From assembly GCF_038433135.1 (NCBI RefSeq), contig NZ_JBCDMV010000010.1:5909-69908 (forward strand): DNA of 64,000 bases, in the 5' to 3' direction. Below the pieces are notes generated by a model that made no database searches, had not been told where the DNA came from, and saw only the letters and a program-made list of their open reading frames with translations. The position numbers were made by a program, and so were the translations under genes. The stretch is from Luteococcus sp038433135 (GTDB lineage: Bacteria; Actinomycetota; Actinomycetes; Propionibacteriales; Propionibacteriaceae). Of this stretch, positions 34,863 through 43,584 are shown one piece after another (positions within the stretch are counted from its first letter, which is position 1; every line of letters begins with the position of its first letter).

Positions 34863-35771
34863 TCAGCCCCTCGCCCGCTGGCGACTGCGCAGTTTGGGCA
34901 GGATGGTGACCAGGATCATCGCCGCGAACATCGATCCGCCGCCGGCCAGCATCTGCCAGGTGAGCCGCTCGCCACCGAGCAGCACCGCGAAGACCGCCGC
35001 CCAGACCGGTTCGCCGGCCATCAACACCGCCGCGGTGGTGGACTCCACCACCGCCTGTGCCCACACCTGCAGGAAGATCGGGATGGCCCCGGCAATCACG
35101 GCGATGTAGAGCATCCACAGCCAATCCGTGCGCCCCGAGGGCAGCTGGATCCCACCCGGCAGCGCGGCAAGACCGCACTCCAGAGCCACGACCGCCAGCG
35201 TGACCATGGTCAACGCAATGGCGTCATCTCCCTCGGACCACCGGTCCACAGCCACGATGTGGCAGGCGTAGATCACCGCGCTGGCCAGGGTCAGCGATTC
35301 CCCGAAACCAATGGCGACGCCGGAGGAGAGGTCCAGAGTCAGCACCCCGAGCCCGAGCGCGGCCAGCATCACCGCCAACCAGGTCAGCAGCGCAATCCGC
35401 TCTCGCAGCAGCCAGGCCGCCAGGAAGGGGGTGATCACCACGTACAGCCCGGTCACGAAGCCGGAGACCGAAGCGGCGGTGTGCGCCAGACCGACGGTCT
35501 GCACCAGCTGGGCCGTGCCGTAGATCAACCCAAGGATGGTGCCGTGCAGCAGGGTGCGACGACTCATCCGCCAGTGCCGCCAGAAGACCAGCCCCAGCGT
35601 CACCGCGGCGATCAGGAAGCGCACGGCCAGCAGGTCGGGTACCGGAAGGCGGCCCGTGAGGTCCTTCATGGAGAAGAAGGTGCTGCCCCACAACACCCCC
35701 ATCAACACCAGACTTCCCAGCGCCAGGTAACGGGTGCCGCGGCCGGGCACAGGGTTCACGGAGCTGCTCAC
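34863..35771 (-). CDS. EamA-family (DMT) transporter
   Basis: 302 residues, ten helices in two EamA halves: MGVLWGSTFFSMKDL near residue 20 and AVIAGAIPIFLQVWAQAVVESTTAAV near 215, with EPVWAAVFAVLLGGERL as the usual second-half signature. These transporters export amino acids or other metabolites. The substrate is unknown. It is divergent from the VOC gene at 35962 and preceded by a partial repeat in the gap. Confidence 0.85.
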   Translation of the reverse strand: MSSSVNPVPGRGTRYLALGSLVLMGVLWGSTFFSMKDLTGRLPVPDLLAVRFLIAAVTLGLVFWRHWRMSRRTLLHGTILGLIYGTAQLVQTVGLAHTAASVSGFVTGLYVVITPFLAAWLLRERIALLTWLAVMLAALGLGVLTLDLSSGVAIGFGESLTLASAVIYACHIVAVDRWSEGDDAIALTMVTLAVVALECGLAALPGGIQLPSGRTDWLWMLYIAVIAGAIPIFLQVWAQAVVESTTAAVLMAGEPVWAAVFAVLLGGERLTWQMLAGGGSMFAAMILVTILPKLRSRQRARG

Positions 35772-35819
35772 CTGCGAACCCTAGCCACCCGGGCCCAACC
35801 GAGAGTCTCTGCGCCACGC

Positions 35820-35902
35820 TGGCGAGACACCGGCAGGCCTGGTGCACGCGGGAGGGCCTGGATCAGCCGCCTCAGGCGGAATCTGGCGGCCCCTTTTCGG
35901 AA
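35820..35902. repeat. Degraded copy of the 91-bp family
   Basis: The right half (35876-35902, CGGAATCTGG followed by TTTTCGGAA) matches the family arm with about four mismatches. The left half is only faintly visible (TGGCGAGA at 35820). Intergenic, between divergent genes. Confidence 0.5.
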
Positions 35903-35961
35903 GGCGTCCCAACCGGGGGACTCCCGCCAAACCGAGCCCCGCTCCGGCTACGGTGGGCGGC

Positions 35962-36369
35962 ATGGATCCCCACGAGCCCACGTTCACACCTGCCCTGTCG
36001 GCCATCACCCTGTTGGTGGCAGACCAGGATGCGGCGGAGGAGTTCTACTCGCGAGCCTTCGCCGAGGAGCCACTGTGGCGCGATGGGAAGTCGATCGGTT
36101 TCGGGTTGGGCAGCGTCGTGCTGAACCTTTTGCTGGATTCCGAGGGCGACCGTCTGGTGACACCGGCCGCGGTGGGCAGCAAGGATTCGGGGCTGCGCTC
36201 CCAGCTCAGCATCTGGGTGGACGACATCGACACCGTCGTCGAGACCCTCAAGGGCCGCGGCGTCGACTTTGACACCGACCCCACCGACCAGACCTGGGGG
36301 ATGCGCACCGCCACCTTCCGAGATCCCGACGGCCACAGCTGGGAGATCGCCCAAGACCTGGGCGACTAG
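35962..36369 (+). CDS. VOC (glyoxalase) family protein
   Basis: 135 residues starting MDPHEPTFTPALSAITLLVAD. The VOC pattern is clear: DQDAAEEFYSRAF near residue 22, QLSIWVDDIDTVVETLKGRG near 77 and RTATFRDPDGHSWEIAQDLG near 112 with the metal-ligand Glu. The first ligand position is an Ala or Thr rather than His, as in some resistance-type members. The first 40 in-frame codons from 35842 overlap the degraded repeat and are rejected. Confidence 0.75.
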   Translation: MDPHEPTFTPALSAITLLVADQDAAEEFYSRAFAEEPLWRDGKSIGFGLGSVVLNLLLDSEGDRLVTPAAVGSKDSGLRSQLSIWVDDIDTVVETLKGRGVDFDTDPTDQTWGMRTATFRDPDGHSWEIAQDLGD

Positions 36370-36384
36370 CCCGAACATCCCACC

Positions 36385-37605
36385 TCATCCCGCGATCTGG
36401 CGCAGCCGGGTGATCGCGGTGGCCGGCCCGTCCTCCGTCCCAAGCCGAATGCTCACCTGTCGGACCCGGGGAAGCAGGGAATCCACCTGGCCCACGGCGA
36501 CCGCAACGTCCTCGGGTCTCAGCCGTCGCGGATCCAGCGGGCGCGTGCCCAGCCCCAGCCGGAAGAGCTGCCGTGCCCAGTAGGGCTGGTCAACGGTGAT
36601 CGGCACGGGGATGCTCGGCACACCCGCGCGGACCATGGCATGCGTGGTGCCCGCGCCGCAGTGGTGCACGGCCGCTGCCACCCGCGGCAACAGCCACGCA
36701 TGCGGCACATGCTCCACCACGTGCAGATCGGCCGAAAGCCGCTCCGGCACCTCCCCCGCCCAGCCGGAGGCCAGCAGCACCCGACGGCCGGCCAGGCCGG
36801 TCAGCAGGGTGGGCAGGAGCCCCGGCGGCAGGCTCATGCTGCCGAAGCCGACATAGATCGGCGGCTCACCGGCAGCCAGGAAGTCGGCCAGGGCCGGATC
36901 CGGGCGGAAGCCGACGGGTGGCGCCAGCGGCCAGTCCCCGGTGACACACAGCCCCGGCCCGTCACATGTCTCGACCGGGCCCGGCAGCAGACTCGGCGAC
37001 CATGCCCCGAGCTGTTGATAATCCTGCCAGGGAAGGACCCTGACGGGCAGACCCAGCTGGCGTCGGGAGCCATTGAGCAGGTCCCGCACGGCATACCAGC
37101 CCGCCAAGTTCCCGGCACGGAAGAGCGGCCGCTGCAGAACGTCGGGGATGCCGTGCGGCAGCATCGCGGAGCGGCGACCGTCGCCGGGCTCGAAGGGTTG
37201 GAAGAAGACGGCGACGGCAGGCACGCCCAGCGCCTCGGCGGCGTTGAAGCCGGCAGGCAGCGACAGACCGCTGGAGAGCACCACGTCCGCTTCCCCCGCG
37301 GCGGCCAGCAGATCGGTCGTCCAGCCGTGCAGGTGCTGGGCCAACAGGCGTCGCAGAACCCCCAGCCCGGACAGGGTGGAGTCGCCGCTGCGAATGAAGT
37401 CGGCCATCTCGTCCCGCCCGCCGAGCCGCTGCCGCAGACCACCGGCCAGCGGAACATAACGGACATCATGGGCGCGGGCCAGCGGCTGGGAGCCAGCATC
37501 ACCCGCCAGCAGGAAATCGTGGCCGGCAGCCCGCAGCGCCTCACCGAGCGCAACCAGGGGACGAACGTCGCCCTCCGTGCCGTAACTGATCGCAGCCACC
37601 CGCAT
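36385..37605 (-). CDS. MGT/GT1-family glycosyltransferase
   Basis: 406 residues of the GT-B fold. The N-terminal domain starts RVAAISYGTEGDVRPLVALG, as in macrolide- and sterol-type glycosyltransferases. The C-terminal donor-binding motif AAVHHCGAGTTHAMVRAG followed by PVPITVDQPYWA is clear. It transfers a sugar from a nucleotide donor to a small lipophilic acceptor that cannot be named from sequence. Convergent with the VOC gene, 15 bases between stops. Confidence 0.85.
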   Translation of the reverse strand: MRVAAISYGTEGDVRPLVALGEALRAAGHDFLLAGDAGSQPLARAHDVRYVPLAGGLRQRLGGRDEMADFIRSGDSTLSGLGVLRRLLAQHLHGWTTDLLAAAGEADVVLSSGLSLPAGFNAAEALGVPAVAVFFQPFEPGDGRRSAMLPHGIPDVLQRPLFRAGNLAGWYAVRDLLNGSRRQLGLPVRVLPWQDYQQLGAWSPSLLPGPVETCDGPGLCVTGDWPLAPPVGFRPDPALADFLAAGEPPIYVGFGSMSLPPGLLPTLLTGLAGRRVLLASGWAGEVPERLSADLHVVEHVPHAWLLPRVAAAVHHCGAGTTHAMVRAGVPSIPVPITVDQPYWARQLFRLGLGTRPLDPRRLRPEDVAVAVGQVDSLLPRVRQVSIRLGTEDGPATAITRLRQIAG

Positions 37606-37677
37606 GGGTCCATCGTCGCAGCCCCCGGCCGTCTAGGCTGGAAATCGCCGCAGGATTCAACGACGAATGGTGCCGAG

Positions 37678-38094
37678 ATGACCCGCGAACCCGGAAGCCC
37701 ACTCCCACTGAATGCCGCCAGTCTGGTAGCGCAGGCGAACGAGAAGATCACCACCCTGAGCCGCGATGAGGTGCTGCCCCTGCTGGACGACCCGGGCGTG
37801 CTGCTGGTGGACATCCGCGACGTCCGCGAGCTGGAGCGCGACGGCCTGATCCCCGGGGCCAAACACGCGCCGCGGGGGATGCTGGAGTTCTGGATCGACC
37901 CTGAAAGCCCCTACTACAAGCCGGAGCTGGATGACGGCCGCCGGCTGGTGCTCTACTGCGGGTCTGGCTGGCGTTCGGCCTTGTCGGCGGAGGTCCTGAC
38001 CCGGATGGGGCGCGAGGATGTCGCCCATCTGGACGGTGGCTTCAGCGGCTGGAAGAAGGCTGGCCTGCCGGTGGAGACTCGCGAGGCGCGCTGA
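37678..38094 (+). CDS. Rhodanese-domain sulfurtransferase
   Basis: 138 residues, a single rhodanese domain: VLLVDIRDVRELERDGLIPGA near residue 42 and active-site loop LYCGSGWRSALSA near 93 with the catalytic Cys. VAHLDGGFSGWKKAGLPV ends the domain. It likely moves sulfane sulfur to a thiol acceptor. Four or more residues in CGSGWR form the loop seen in small single-domain rhodaneses. The long open frame back to 36640 is antisense to the glycosyltransferase and is not used. Confidence 0.85.
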   Translation: MTREPGSPLPLNAASLVAQANEKITTLSRDEVLPLLDDPGVLLVDIRDVRELERDGLIPGAKHAPRGMLEFWIDPESPYYKPELDDGRRLVLYCGSGWRSALSAEVLTRMGREDVAHLDGGFSGWKKAGLPVETREAR

Positions 38095-38102
38095 ACTGGC
38101 CG

Positions 38103-38981
38103 CTACTGGCGGTGGGTGAGCCAGACGCCGCCGATCACCACTGCGCAGCCCAGCACCTGCAGCCAGCCGACGCCCTCATTCAGCACGAGCAGGGCGATCA
38201 CCAGGCCGAACATCGGCACCAGGTTGATCGAGGCGGCAACCACCGCCGTCGACAGGTGCCGCACCGCCATGGCGTACAGCACCATCGCCAGCACGGAACA
38301 CAGCACGGTGAGGGTCAGCACCGCGCTGATCGTGGGCCCCGGGTGCGCCGGGCGACGCCAGGTGTGCGCCTCCGTCAGGGCCAGGGGGATGAAGGCCAGC
38401 GCCCCCACCCCGTCCTGCCAGAGCACGGTGGTCCACGATGAATAGCGGGTCACGACGTCCCGGGTGGCGAAGGTGTAGAGCGCCCAGACGACGGCGGCCA
38501 GCAGGATCAGCAGGTCGCCCCACAGACGTTTGGGGGCATCGGTGCTGGCGATCGGGCCACCGAAGACGATCGCGATGGAGCCCAGCATGGCCAGACCGAT
38601 CCCCCACCAGCCGCGGCGCCCGATGATGGCCTTGTTCAACAACACGTCGGTGACCGCGATGACGGCGGGGAAGGCGGCCGACAGCAGGGTGGCGTCGGTG
38701 GCGGTGGACCATTGCACGCCCAGGTTCTCCAGGGCGAAGTAGGCGGTGATCCCCAGCAGGCCGCCGATGGCGAGGGTGCGCGCATCGCGGGGTGTTGGTC
38801 GTTGCCAACCGCGGGTCGCCGCCACGATCACGGCGATCAGCGCGGTGGCCAGCAGGAACCGGACGGCCCCCAGGGTCATCGGGCCGATGTCCACCAGCGC
38901 CACCTTGGTGATGGTGTAGCTGGCGGCGAACAACACCATGGAACCGACCAGCGCGAGGCTGGCGCTGAGGCGGGAAGTCAC
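38103..38981 (-). CDS. EamA-family (DMT) transporter
   Basis: 292 residues, ten helices in two halves: LVGSMVLFAASYTITKVAL near residue 10 and LCSVLAMVLYAMAVRHLSTAVVAAS near 230, ending with LVLNEGVGWLQVLGCAVVI. A second DMT paralogue of the gene at 34863 but clearly diverged in sequence. Probably exports a metabolite; substrate unknown. It converges with the rhodanese gene with eight bases between stops. Confidence 0.85.
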   Translation of the reverse strand: MTSRLSASLALVGSMVLFAASYTITKVALVDIGPMTLGAVRFLLATALIAVIVAATRGWQRPTPRDARTLAIGGLLGITAYFALENLGVQWSTATDATLLSAAFPAVIAVTDVLLNKAIIGRRGWWGIGLAMLGSIAIVFGGPIASTDAPKRLWGDLLILLAAVVWALYTFATRDVVTRYSSWTTVLWQDGVGALAFIPLALTEAHTWRRPAHPGPTISAVLTLTVLCSVLAMVLYAMAVRHLSTAVVAASINLVPMFGLVIALLVLNEGVGWLQVLGCAVVIGGVWLTHRQ

Positions 38982-39044
38982 GGACCAATCCTAGGGAGGA
39001 GCTGAGCCCCAATCGTGGGCTCGATGCGCGGGTGGGGAATCCGA

Positions 39045-39068
39045 TGCCGAAAAGTGACCGCCAGAATC
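39045..39068. repeat. Left half of the 91-bp family
   Basis: TGCCGAAAAGTGACCGCCAG followed by AATC matches the left arm with two or three mismatches. No right arm follows at the expected distance. A different hairpin, the uppP terminator, starts 34 bases on. Confidence 0.6.
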
Positions 39069-39102
39069 GGCTGGGCACGGGCGGCCAGCCGTCCAACGAA
39101 CC

Positions 39103-39130
39103 GGGGCCGCAACCCGAAGGTCGCGGCCCC
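39103..39130 (-). terminator. Hairpin terminator of uppP
   Basis: GGGGCCGC at 39103-39110 pairs with GCGGCCCC at 39123-39130 around a 12-base loop. It begins about 20 bases after the uppP stop on the minus strand. Confidence 0.65.
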
Positions 39131-39150
39131 GCGTGCGCAGGCTGATCGGT

Positions 39151-39999
39151 TCAGACGGCGGTGATCACATTGGCGAGCAGCAGACCGATGATGGCCAGGC
39201 CCACCAGCACCCGGTAGATCACGAAGGAGGTGAAGGTGTTGCTGGCGACGAACTTCAGCAGCCAGGCGATGGAGGCGTAGGCCACGATGAAGCTGACGAC
39301 GGTGCCGATCCCCGTGACGCCCCAACCGATGGTGGCGTCGATGTGGGAGGCCTCGCTGGCCGCCTCGTAGACACCGGCCGCGACCAGTGCCGGAATCCCA
39401 AGGAAGAAGCTCAGCTTGGTGGCGGCGACGCGATCCAGACCGCTGAACAGGCCACCGGTGATGGTCGCGCCGGAGCGGGAGACCCCGGGCACCAGCGACA
39501 GGCACTGCACGGTGCCCAGGATGGCGCCGTCCTTCCAGGTGATGGTCTCCAGACCGCGCTTCTCGCTGGCCGACAGCTTGGCGGAGTGCCGGTCGCCGAG
39601 GTACATCGCCACCGACCAGATGATCAGGCCGGCGGCCACCACCCACATGCTGCGCAGGGCGCCGGTGATCAGGTCCTTGCCCAGCAGCGCCACGACGGAG
39701 GTGATCACGGTGCCGACCACCACGGCCCAGCCCATGTTGTAGTCGGCATCGCGGGCGCCCTTGTTGGTCAGGCCCTTCACGAAGGCGACGCCGATCCGGA
39801 CGATGTCCTCGCGGAAGTACCAGACGGCGGCCAGGATGGCGCCGATCTGGATGATCGCGGTGTAGGCGGTGATGCCGGGGTCATCGATCGGCATCCCCAT
39901 CAGCTTCTCGGTGATCGTGAGGTGTCCGGTGCTGGACACGGGCAGGAACTCGGTCACACCCTCGACAACTCCCAGGATGATCGATTCCCACCACGTCAT
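39151..39999 (-). CDS. uppP: Undecaprenyl-diphosphatase UppP (BacA)
   Basis: 282 residues, about eight helices. Both family motifs are present: EGVTEFLPVSSTGHL near residue 13 and PGVSRSGATITGGLFSG near 168, which hold the catalytic Glu, Ser, His and Arg. It dephosphorylates undecaprenyl pyrophosphate so the lipid carrier of peptidoglycan synthesis can be reused, and raises bacitracin tolerance. The 111-base gap upstream to repeat copy 10 should contain its promoter. Confidence 0.95.
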   Translation of the reverse strand: MTWWESIILGVVEGVTEFLPVSSTGHLTITEKLMGMPIDDPGITAYTAIIQIGAILAAVWYFREDIVRIGVAFVKGLTNKGARDADYNMGWAVVVGTVITSVVALLGKDLITGALRSMWVVAAGLIIWSVAMYLGDRHSAKLSASEKRGLETITWKDGAILGTVQCLSLVPGVSRSGATITGGLFSGLDRVAATKLSFFLGIPALVAAGVYEAASEASHIDATIGWGVTGIGTVVSFIVAYASIAWLLKFVASNTFTSFVIYRVLVGLAIIGLLLANVITAV

Positions 40000-40110
40000 G
40001 TCTGCTCCTCTTGCTTCCGGCCCCCGGCTGGGAACGTCTCACGGCTGGACTCAGGCTATGGGCGGGCTGTGAGGCGAACCGAACCACTCTCAGTGAGCAC
40101 TCAGCGCCCT

Positions 40111-40201
40111 TTCCGAGAACCGACCTCCAGAATCGACCGGGCTCGATGGCCCCAGCGTGACCCCCATGGTCAGGCCAAAGTCTGGTGGTTCTTTCTCGGA
40201 A
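40111..40201. repeat. 91-bp family intergenic inverted repeat, copy 10
   Basis: Left arm TTCCGAGAACCGACCTCCAG; right arm CTGGTGGTTCTTTCTCGGAA has drifted. The centre reads CCAGCGTGA at position 42. It sits between the uppP start and the cobalamin riboswitch. Confidence 0.85.
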
Positions 40202-40261
40202 GTGGACGATCGACCCGCCATTTCTCGAGGCCAGAATCACGAACCAGACGCCGCGGGCTAG

Positions 40262-40430
40262 GGTGTTGTCGCTGGTTGTCCACACCCGCGAAGGTGGCGG
40301 GTGGCGGTCACCAGTGCGTCGCTGCCAGCGAAGCCGGTGTGAACCCGGCGCTGTCCCGCAACGGTGATGCCCCGCCATCGGCCCCTGGTCGGCGGGGATG
40401 AGCCCGGTCGCCTGGCAATGGTGCGCCTCA
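40262..40430 (+). promoter_or_regulatory. Cobalamin (AdoCbl-type) riboswitch
   Basis: The B12-element core is visible on the plus strand: GAAGCCGGTGTGAACCCGGC, then GCTGTCCCGCAACGGTGATG. Further on GAGCCCGGTCGCCTGGC is the closing B12 box. GTGGCGGGTGGCGGTCACC forms the 5' paired region. Aptamer edges are approximate. It binds adenosylcobalamin or a relative and usually turns off cobalamin genes. The first same-strand gene, cobD, starts 725 bases further on, beyond an antisense phosphatase gene. Confidence 0.85.
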
Positions 40431-40439
40431 ACTGCCCTC

Positions 40440-40484
40440 GGCGAAGGGCGGACGGTCAGTCCTTCGCCCCGATCGTGAAGGACT
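40440..40484 (+). promoter_or_regulatory. Expression-platform candidate: two mutually exclusive hairpins
   Basis: Hairpin A pairs GGCGAAGG (40440-40447) with CCTTCGCC (40461-40468). Hairpin B pairs AGTCCTTC (40459-40466) with GAAGGACT (40477-40484). They share CCTTC, so only one can form at a time. This directly follows the cobalamin aptamer and is the likely switch element. No T-run follows hairpin A. Confidence 0.5.
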
Positions 40485-40522
40485 CCGGGATGCCCCTGCG
40501 CAGCTGGCCGAGGCCAATGGTC

Positions 40523-41131
40523 TCAGCGCGCCCCGCCCCGGGCGTGTGCCGGCACGGATCCCGGGGACCATTCCCGCAGGATCACCTCGCCATTCCCGAT
40601 GGCGCACCAGTCCACCTCGCGGTGGCCGCGACCCTCCAGCACACTCAGCAGCACCCGCAGCGTGTCGCCGTGGCTGACCAGCACCAGCGCTGGGGCGGCC
40701 GGGTATTCCTCGGCCAGCCAGCCGAGCAGGCGGCGGCAGCGGGCGTGCACCTGTTGGATCGATTCACCGCCGCCCCAGGCCACCTCGCTGATGTCGAGGC
40801 CGGGCGGAACGGGCTCCGGGCTGAGCTCGGCGGTGAGCCGGCCTTCCAAGCTGCCCAGGCCCTGTTCTCGCAGCAGCTCGGTGTTGCGCGGGGTGACGCA
40901 CAGGGCTCGGGAGATCGCCTCCGCGGTCTGCTGGGCGCGCAGCTGGTCGCTGCTGATCACCGGCGTTGCCGACGTGACCAGCGTGGATACCCGCGTGGCC
41001 GCCGCCCGGGCCTCGGCCAGCCCCTGATCGGTGAGCGGCACGTCGAGCCGCTGGCCCTGCAGCCGGCCCTCCAGATTCCAGGTGCTCTGGCCGTGACGGA
41101 CCAGGATCAGGCGAGTGGCGACGGGCTGCAT
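40523..41131 (-). CDS. Histidine phosphatase, probable alpha-ribazole phosphatase
   Basis: 202 residues of the phosphoglycerate-mutase superfamily: LILVRHGQSTWNLEGRLQG near residue 8 with the catalytic His, ISSDQLRAQQTAEAI near 59, GLGSLEGRLTAEL near 91 and LVLVSHGDTLRVLL near 151 with the second His. In cobalamin-rich settings such proteins often dephosphorylate alpha-ribazole 5'-phosphate or adenosylcobalamin 5'-phosphate. It is transcribed away from the cob operon, towards the riboswitch. General phosphatase activity is an alternative. Confidence 0.75.
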   Translation of the reverse strand: MQPVATRLILVRHGQSTWNLEGRLQGQRLDVPLTDQGLAEARAAATRVSTLVTSATPVISSDQLRAQQTAEAISRALCVTPRNTELLREQGLGSLEGRLTAELSPEPVPPGLDISEVAWGGGESIQQVHARCRRLLGWLAEEYPAAPALVLVSHGDTLRVLLSVLEGRGHREVDWCAIGNGEVILREWSPGSVPAHARGGAR

Positions 41132-41154
41132 GCGCCCAACCTAGTGGGCGCCGC

Positions 41155-42102
41155 ATGATCGGGGCGAGGGCGGCCGGGCTGGCCGTGGGCACCCTGGCTG
41201 ACCGGCTGGTGCCCGACCCGCAGCGGCATCATCCGGTGGCGTGGTTCGGCAGCTGGGCGACGGTCGTCGAGCGCCGCTGCTATGCGGACCAGCGGCTGGC
41301 CGGGGCAGGGCAGGTGGCCGTCTGTCTGGCGCCGCTGGCGGTGCTGGCGATCGCAGTGGAGGCGGCCGGCCGGCGGCACCCCCTGGCACAGCTGGGGCTG
41401 ACCGCCCTTGCCACCTGGGCCGTCACCGGCGGCAGTTCCCTGGCGCGGGAGGGCGAGATCATGGCATCGCACCTGGCCGACGGTGATCTCCCCGCGGCCC
41501 GGGGGCGACTGGGGCATCTGTGTGGCCGGCTGCCCGACGAGCTGGACGAGCCGGAACTGGCCCGGGCCACGCTGGAATCGGTCGCCGAGAATTCCGCCGA
41601 TGCGGTGGTGGCGCCGCTCTTCTGGGGGGCGCTTGCCGGGGTGCCGGGGCTGCTGCTGCACCGCGGCATCAACACGCTGGATGCGATGATCGGGCACCAC
41701 AATGCCCGTTACGAGAACTTCGGGATGGTGGCGGCGCGGCTGGACGACGCCGCCTGTTGGCTGCCCGCCCGGATCACCGGCGGCCTGGCCTGTGTTCTGG
41801 CCGGCCCCCGCCGCGGCCCGGCCTGGCGGGTGATGCGGCGTGACGCCCACGACCACCCGAGCCCCAATGGCGGCTGGTGTGAGTCCGCCTGGGCCGGCGC
41901 GTTGGGCGTTCAGCTCGGCGGGCGCAATGTCTACCCCGGCGGGCGAGTGGAGCATCGCGGGCTGCTGGGCGACGGGCCGCGCCCGCTGGCGCAGGATCTG
42001 CAGCACGCCTGTGACCTGGCCCGACGGGTGCAGTGGGCCGCGACGGGGGTTGCCGTCGGGGCATTGGGAATCGCCGCGCTGGTGAGAGGAAGGATCGGAT
42101 GA
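41155..42102 (+). CDS. cobD: Adenosylcobinamide-phosphate synthase CobD/CbiB
   Basis: 315 residues, membrane protein with four or more helices. Family sequence: GTLADRLVPDPQRHHPVAWFG near residue 13, LESVAENSADAVVAPLFWG near 138 and DAMIGHHNARYENFGMVAARLDD near 179. It attaches aminopropanol phosphate to adenosylcobyric acid. It is the first gene of the cob operon; its stop overlaps the cobQ ATG. The start follows the phosphatase start on the other strand by 23 bases. Confidence 0.92.
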   Translation: MIGARAAGLAVGTLADRLVPDPQRHHPVAWFGSWATVVERRCYADQRLAGAGQVAVCLAPLAVLAIAVEAAGRRHPLAQLGLTALATWAVTGGSSLAREGEIMASHLADGDLPAARGRLGHLCGRLPDELDEPELARATLESVAENSADAVVAPLFWGALAGVPGLLLHRGINTLDAMIGHHNARYENFGMVAARLDDAACWLPARITGGLACVLAGPRRGPAWRVMRRDAHDHPSPNGGWCESAWAGALGVQLGGRNVYPGGRVEHRGLLGDGPRPLAQDLQHACDLARRVQWAATGVAVGALGIAALVRGRIG

Positions 42103-43583
42103 CCGGGATCCTGGTGACGGGCACCTCGTCGGATGCCGGCAAGTCGCTGGTGGTGACCGGGCTGTGTCGGGTCTTCCAGCGTCGGGGAATCGACGTCGCG
42201 CCGTTCAAGGCGCAGAACATGAGCAACAACTCCATGGTGGTGGGCGACGGGGAGATCGGGCGCGCGCAATTCCTGCAGGCCCGGGCCGCCCGGGTGGAGC
42301 CGACCACCGCGATGAATCCGGTGCTGATCAAACCGGGCACGGATCGGCGGGCGCATGTGGTGTTGCGCGGCCAGCCCAACGGCATTCTGGAGGCCGGCCA
42401 GTACGCCACCGGCCGCACCCACCTGGCCGCAGCCGCCTTCGAGGCCTACCGCGAGCTGGAGGCCGCCCATGAGCTGGTGGTCTGCGAGGGCGCCGGCTCC
42501 CCCGCCGAGATCAACCTGCGCGGCGGTGACTACGTCAACATGGGCCTGGCAAGGCAGTTCAACCTGCCGGTGGTGCTGGTCGGCGACATCGACCGGGGCG
42601 GGGTGCTGGCCAGCATCTACGGCACCTGGGCCCTGCTGGACGAGCCGGACCGGGCCTTGCTGAAGGGCTACCTGATCAACAAGTTCCGCGGCGACCCGGA
42701 GGTGCTGGCGCCTGGCCTGACCGAGATCAGCGCGCGCACCGGCTTGCGGAACTTTGGCGTGCTGAACTGGCTGGACGGGGTCTGGCTGGACGGCGAGGAT
42801 GCGCTGGCGATCGGGGCCTGGCGGCGCGCCGGATCCTCACCGGGACAGGGATCGAGGCCCTTCGAGGTGGCCGTCGTGCGCTTCCCGCGGGTGAGCAATG
42901 CCACCGACGTCGACGCCCTGGCCGCCGAGCCGGGGGTGCGGGTCAGCGTGACCGCGGATCCGCAGCTGTGCGCCCAGGCCGACCTGTTGGTGCTGCCCGG
43001 CAGCCGGGCCACCACCGATGACCTGGCCTGGCTGCGCGCGCAGGGCATTGATGCTGCCATCCGCGCCCGGCATGCCGCCGGGCGGGCGACGCTGGGCATC
43101 TGCGGCGGCTACCAGATGCTGGCGCGGACAATCGTCGACGAGGTGGAGGGCCACCAGAGCGGCCCGGTCGACGGCCTGGGGCTGCTGCCGCTGCGCGTCG
43201 ACTTCCACCCCGACAAGGTGCTGGAGCGCCCCACCGGCAGCTGGCACGGGCACCGGACCACCGGCTACGAGATCCACCACGGCCGGCCCACCCCCGTCGG
43301 CACTCCCGACGAGGACTTCCTGGACGGGATGCGGGTTGGTGAGACCTGGGGCACCCACTGGCACGGCGCCTTCGAGCACGACGACTTCCGTCGGGCCTGG
43401 CTGGCCGGCGTCGCGGAGTGCCAAGGCCACCCGTGGCGGCCCGATGAAAGCGCCCCCGGCTACGACGAACGTCGCGAAGCGATGATCACCACCCTGGCCG
43501 ATGCGCTGGAGGCGCAGGTTGACGTCGAGGCGCTGTTGGCGCTGGCCACCACTCCCCAATCCCCATCAGACAAGGAGAACTGA
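42099..43583 (+). CDS. cobQ: Cobyric acid synthase CobQ/CbiP
   Basis: 494 residues from the ATG overlapping the cobD stop. ATP-grasp-like dethiobiotin-synthase fold: GILVTGTSSDAGKSLVVTG at residue 2 and PFKAQNMSNNSMVV near 38. The glutamine amidotransferase domain is at the C-terminus: ATLGICGGYQMLARTI with the nucleophile Cys and THWHGAFEHDDF with the His. It amidates four side-chain carboxylates of adenosylcobyrinic diamide. Confidence 0.93.
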   Translation: MTGILVTGTSSDAGKSLVVTGLCRVFQRRGIDVAPFKAQNMSNNSMVVGDGEIGRAQFLQARAARVEPTTAMNPVLIKPGTDRRAHVVLRGQPNGILEAGQYATGRTHLAAAAFEAYRELEAAHELVVCEGAGSPAEINLRGGDYVNMGLARQFNLPVVLVGDIDRGGVLASIYGTWALLDEPDRALLKGYLINKFRGDPEVLAPGLTEISARTGLRNFGVLNWLDGVWLDGEDALAIGAWRRAGSSPGQGSRPFEVAVVRFPRVSNATDVDALAAEPGVRVSVTADPQLCAQADLLVLPGSRATTDDLAWLRAQGIDAAIRARHAAGRATLGICGGYQMLARTIVDEVEGHQSGPVDGLGLLPLRVDFHPDKVLERPTGSWHGHRTTGYEIHHGRPTPVGTPDEDFLDGMRVGETWGTHWHGAFEHDDFRRAWLAGVAECQGHPWRPDESAPGYDERREAMITTLADALEAQVDVEALLALATTPQSPSDKEN

Positions 43584-43584
43584 G

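Noticed and set aside
40219..40245. A further fragment of the repeat family (CCAGAATCACG)
   Set aside because: Only 11-12 bases match and no arm pairing is seen, so chance is as likely.
40364..41158. A plus-strand open frame after the riboswitch that would join it to cobD
   Set aside because: It starts inside the riboswitch, lacks a ribosome site and is antisense to the well-supported phosphatase gene.
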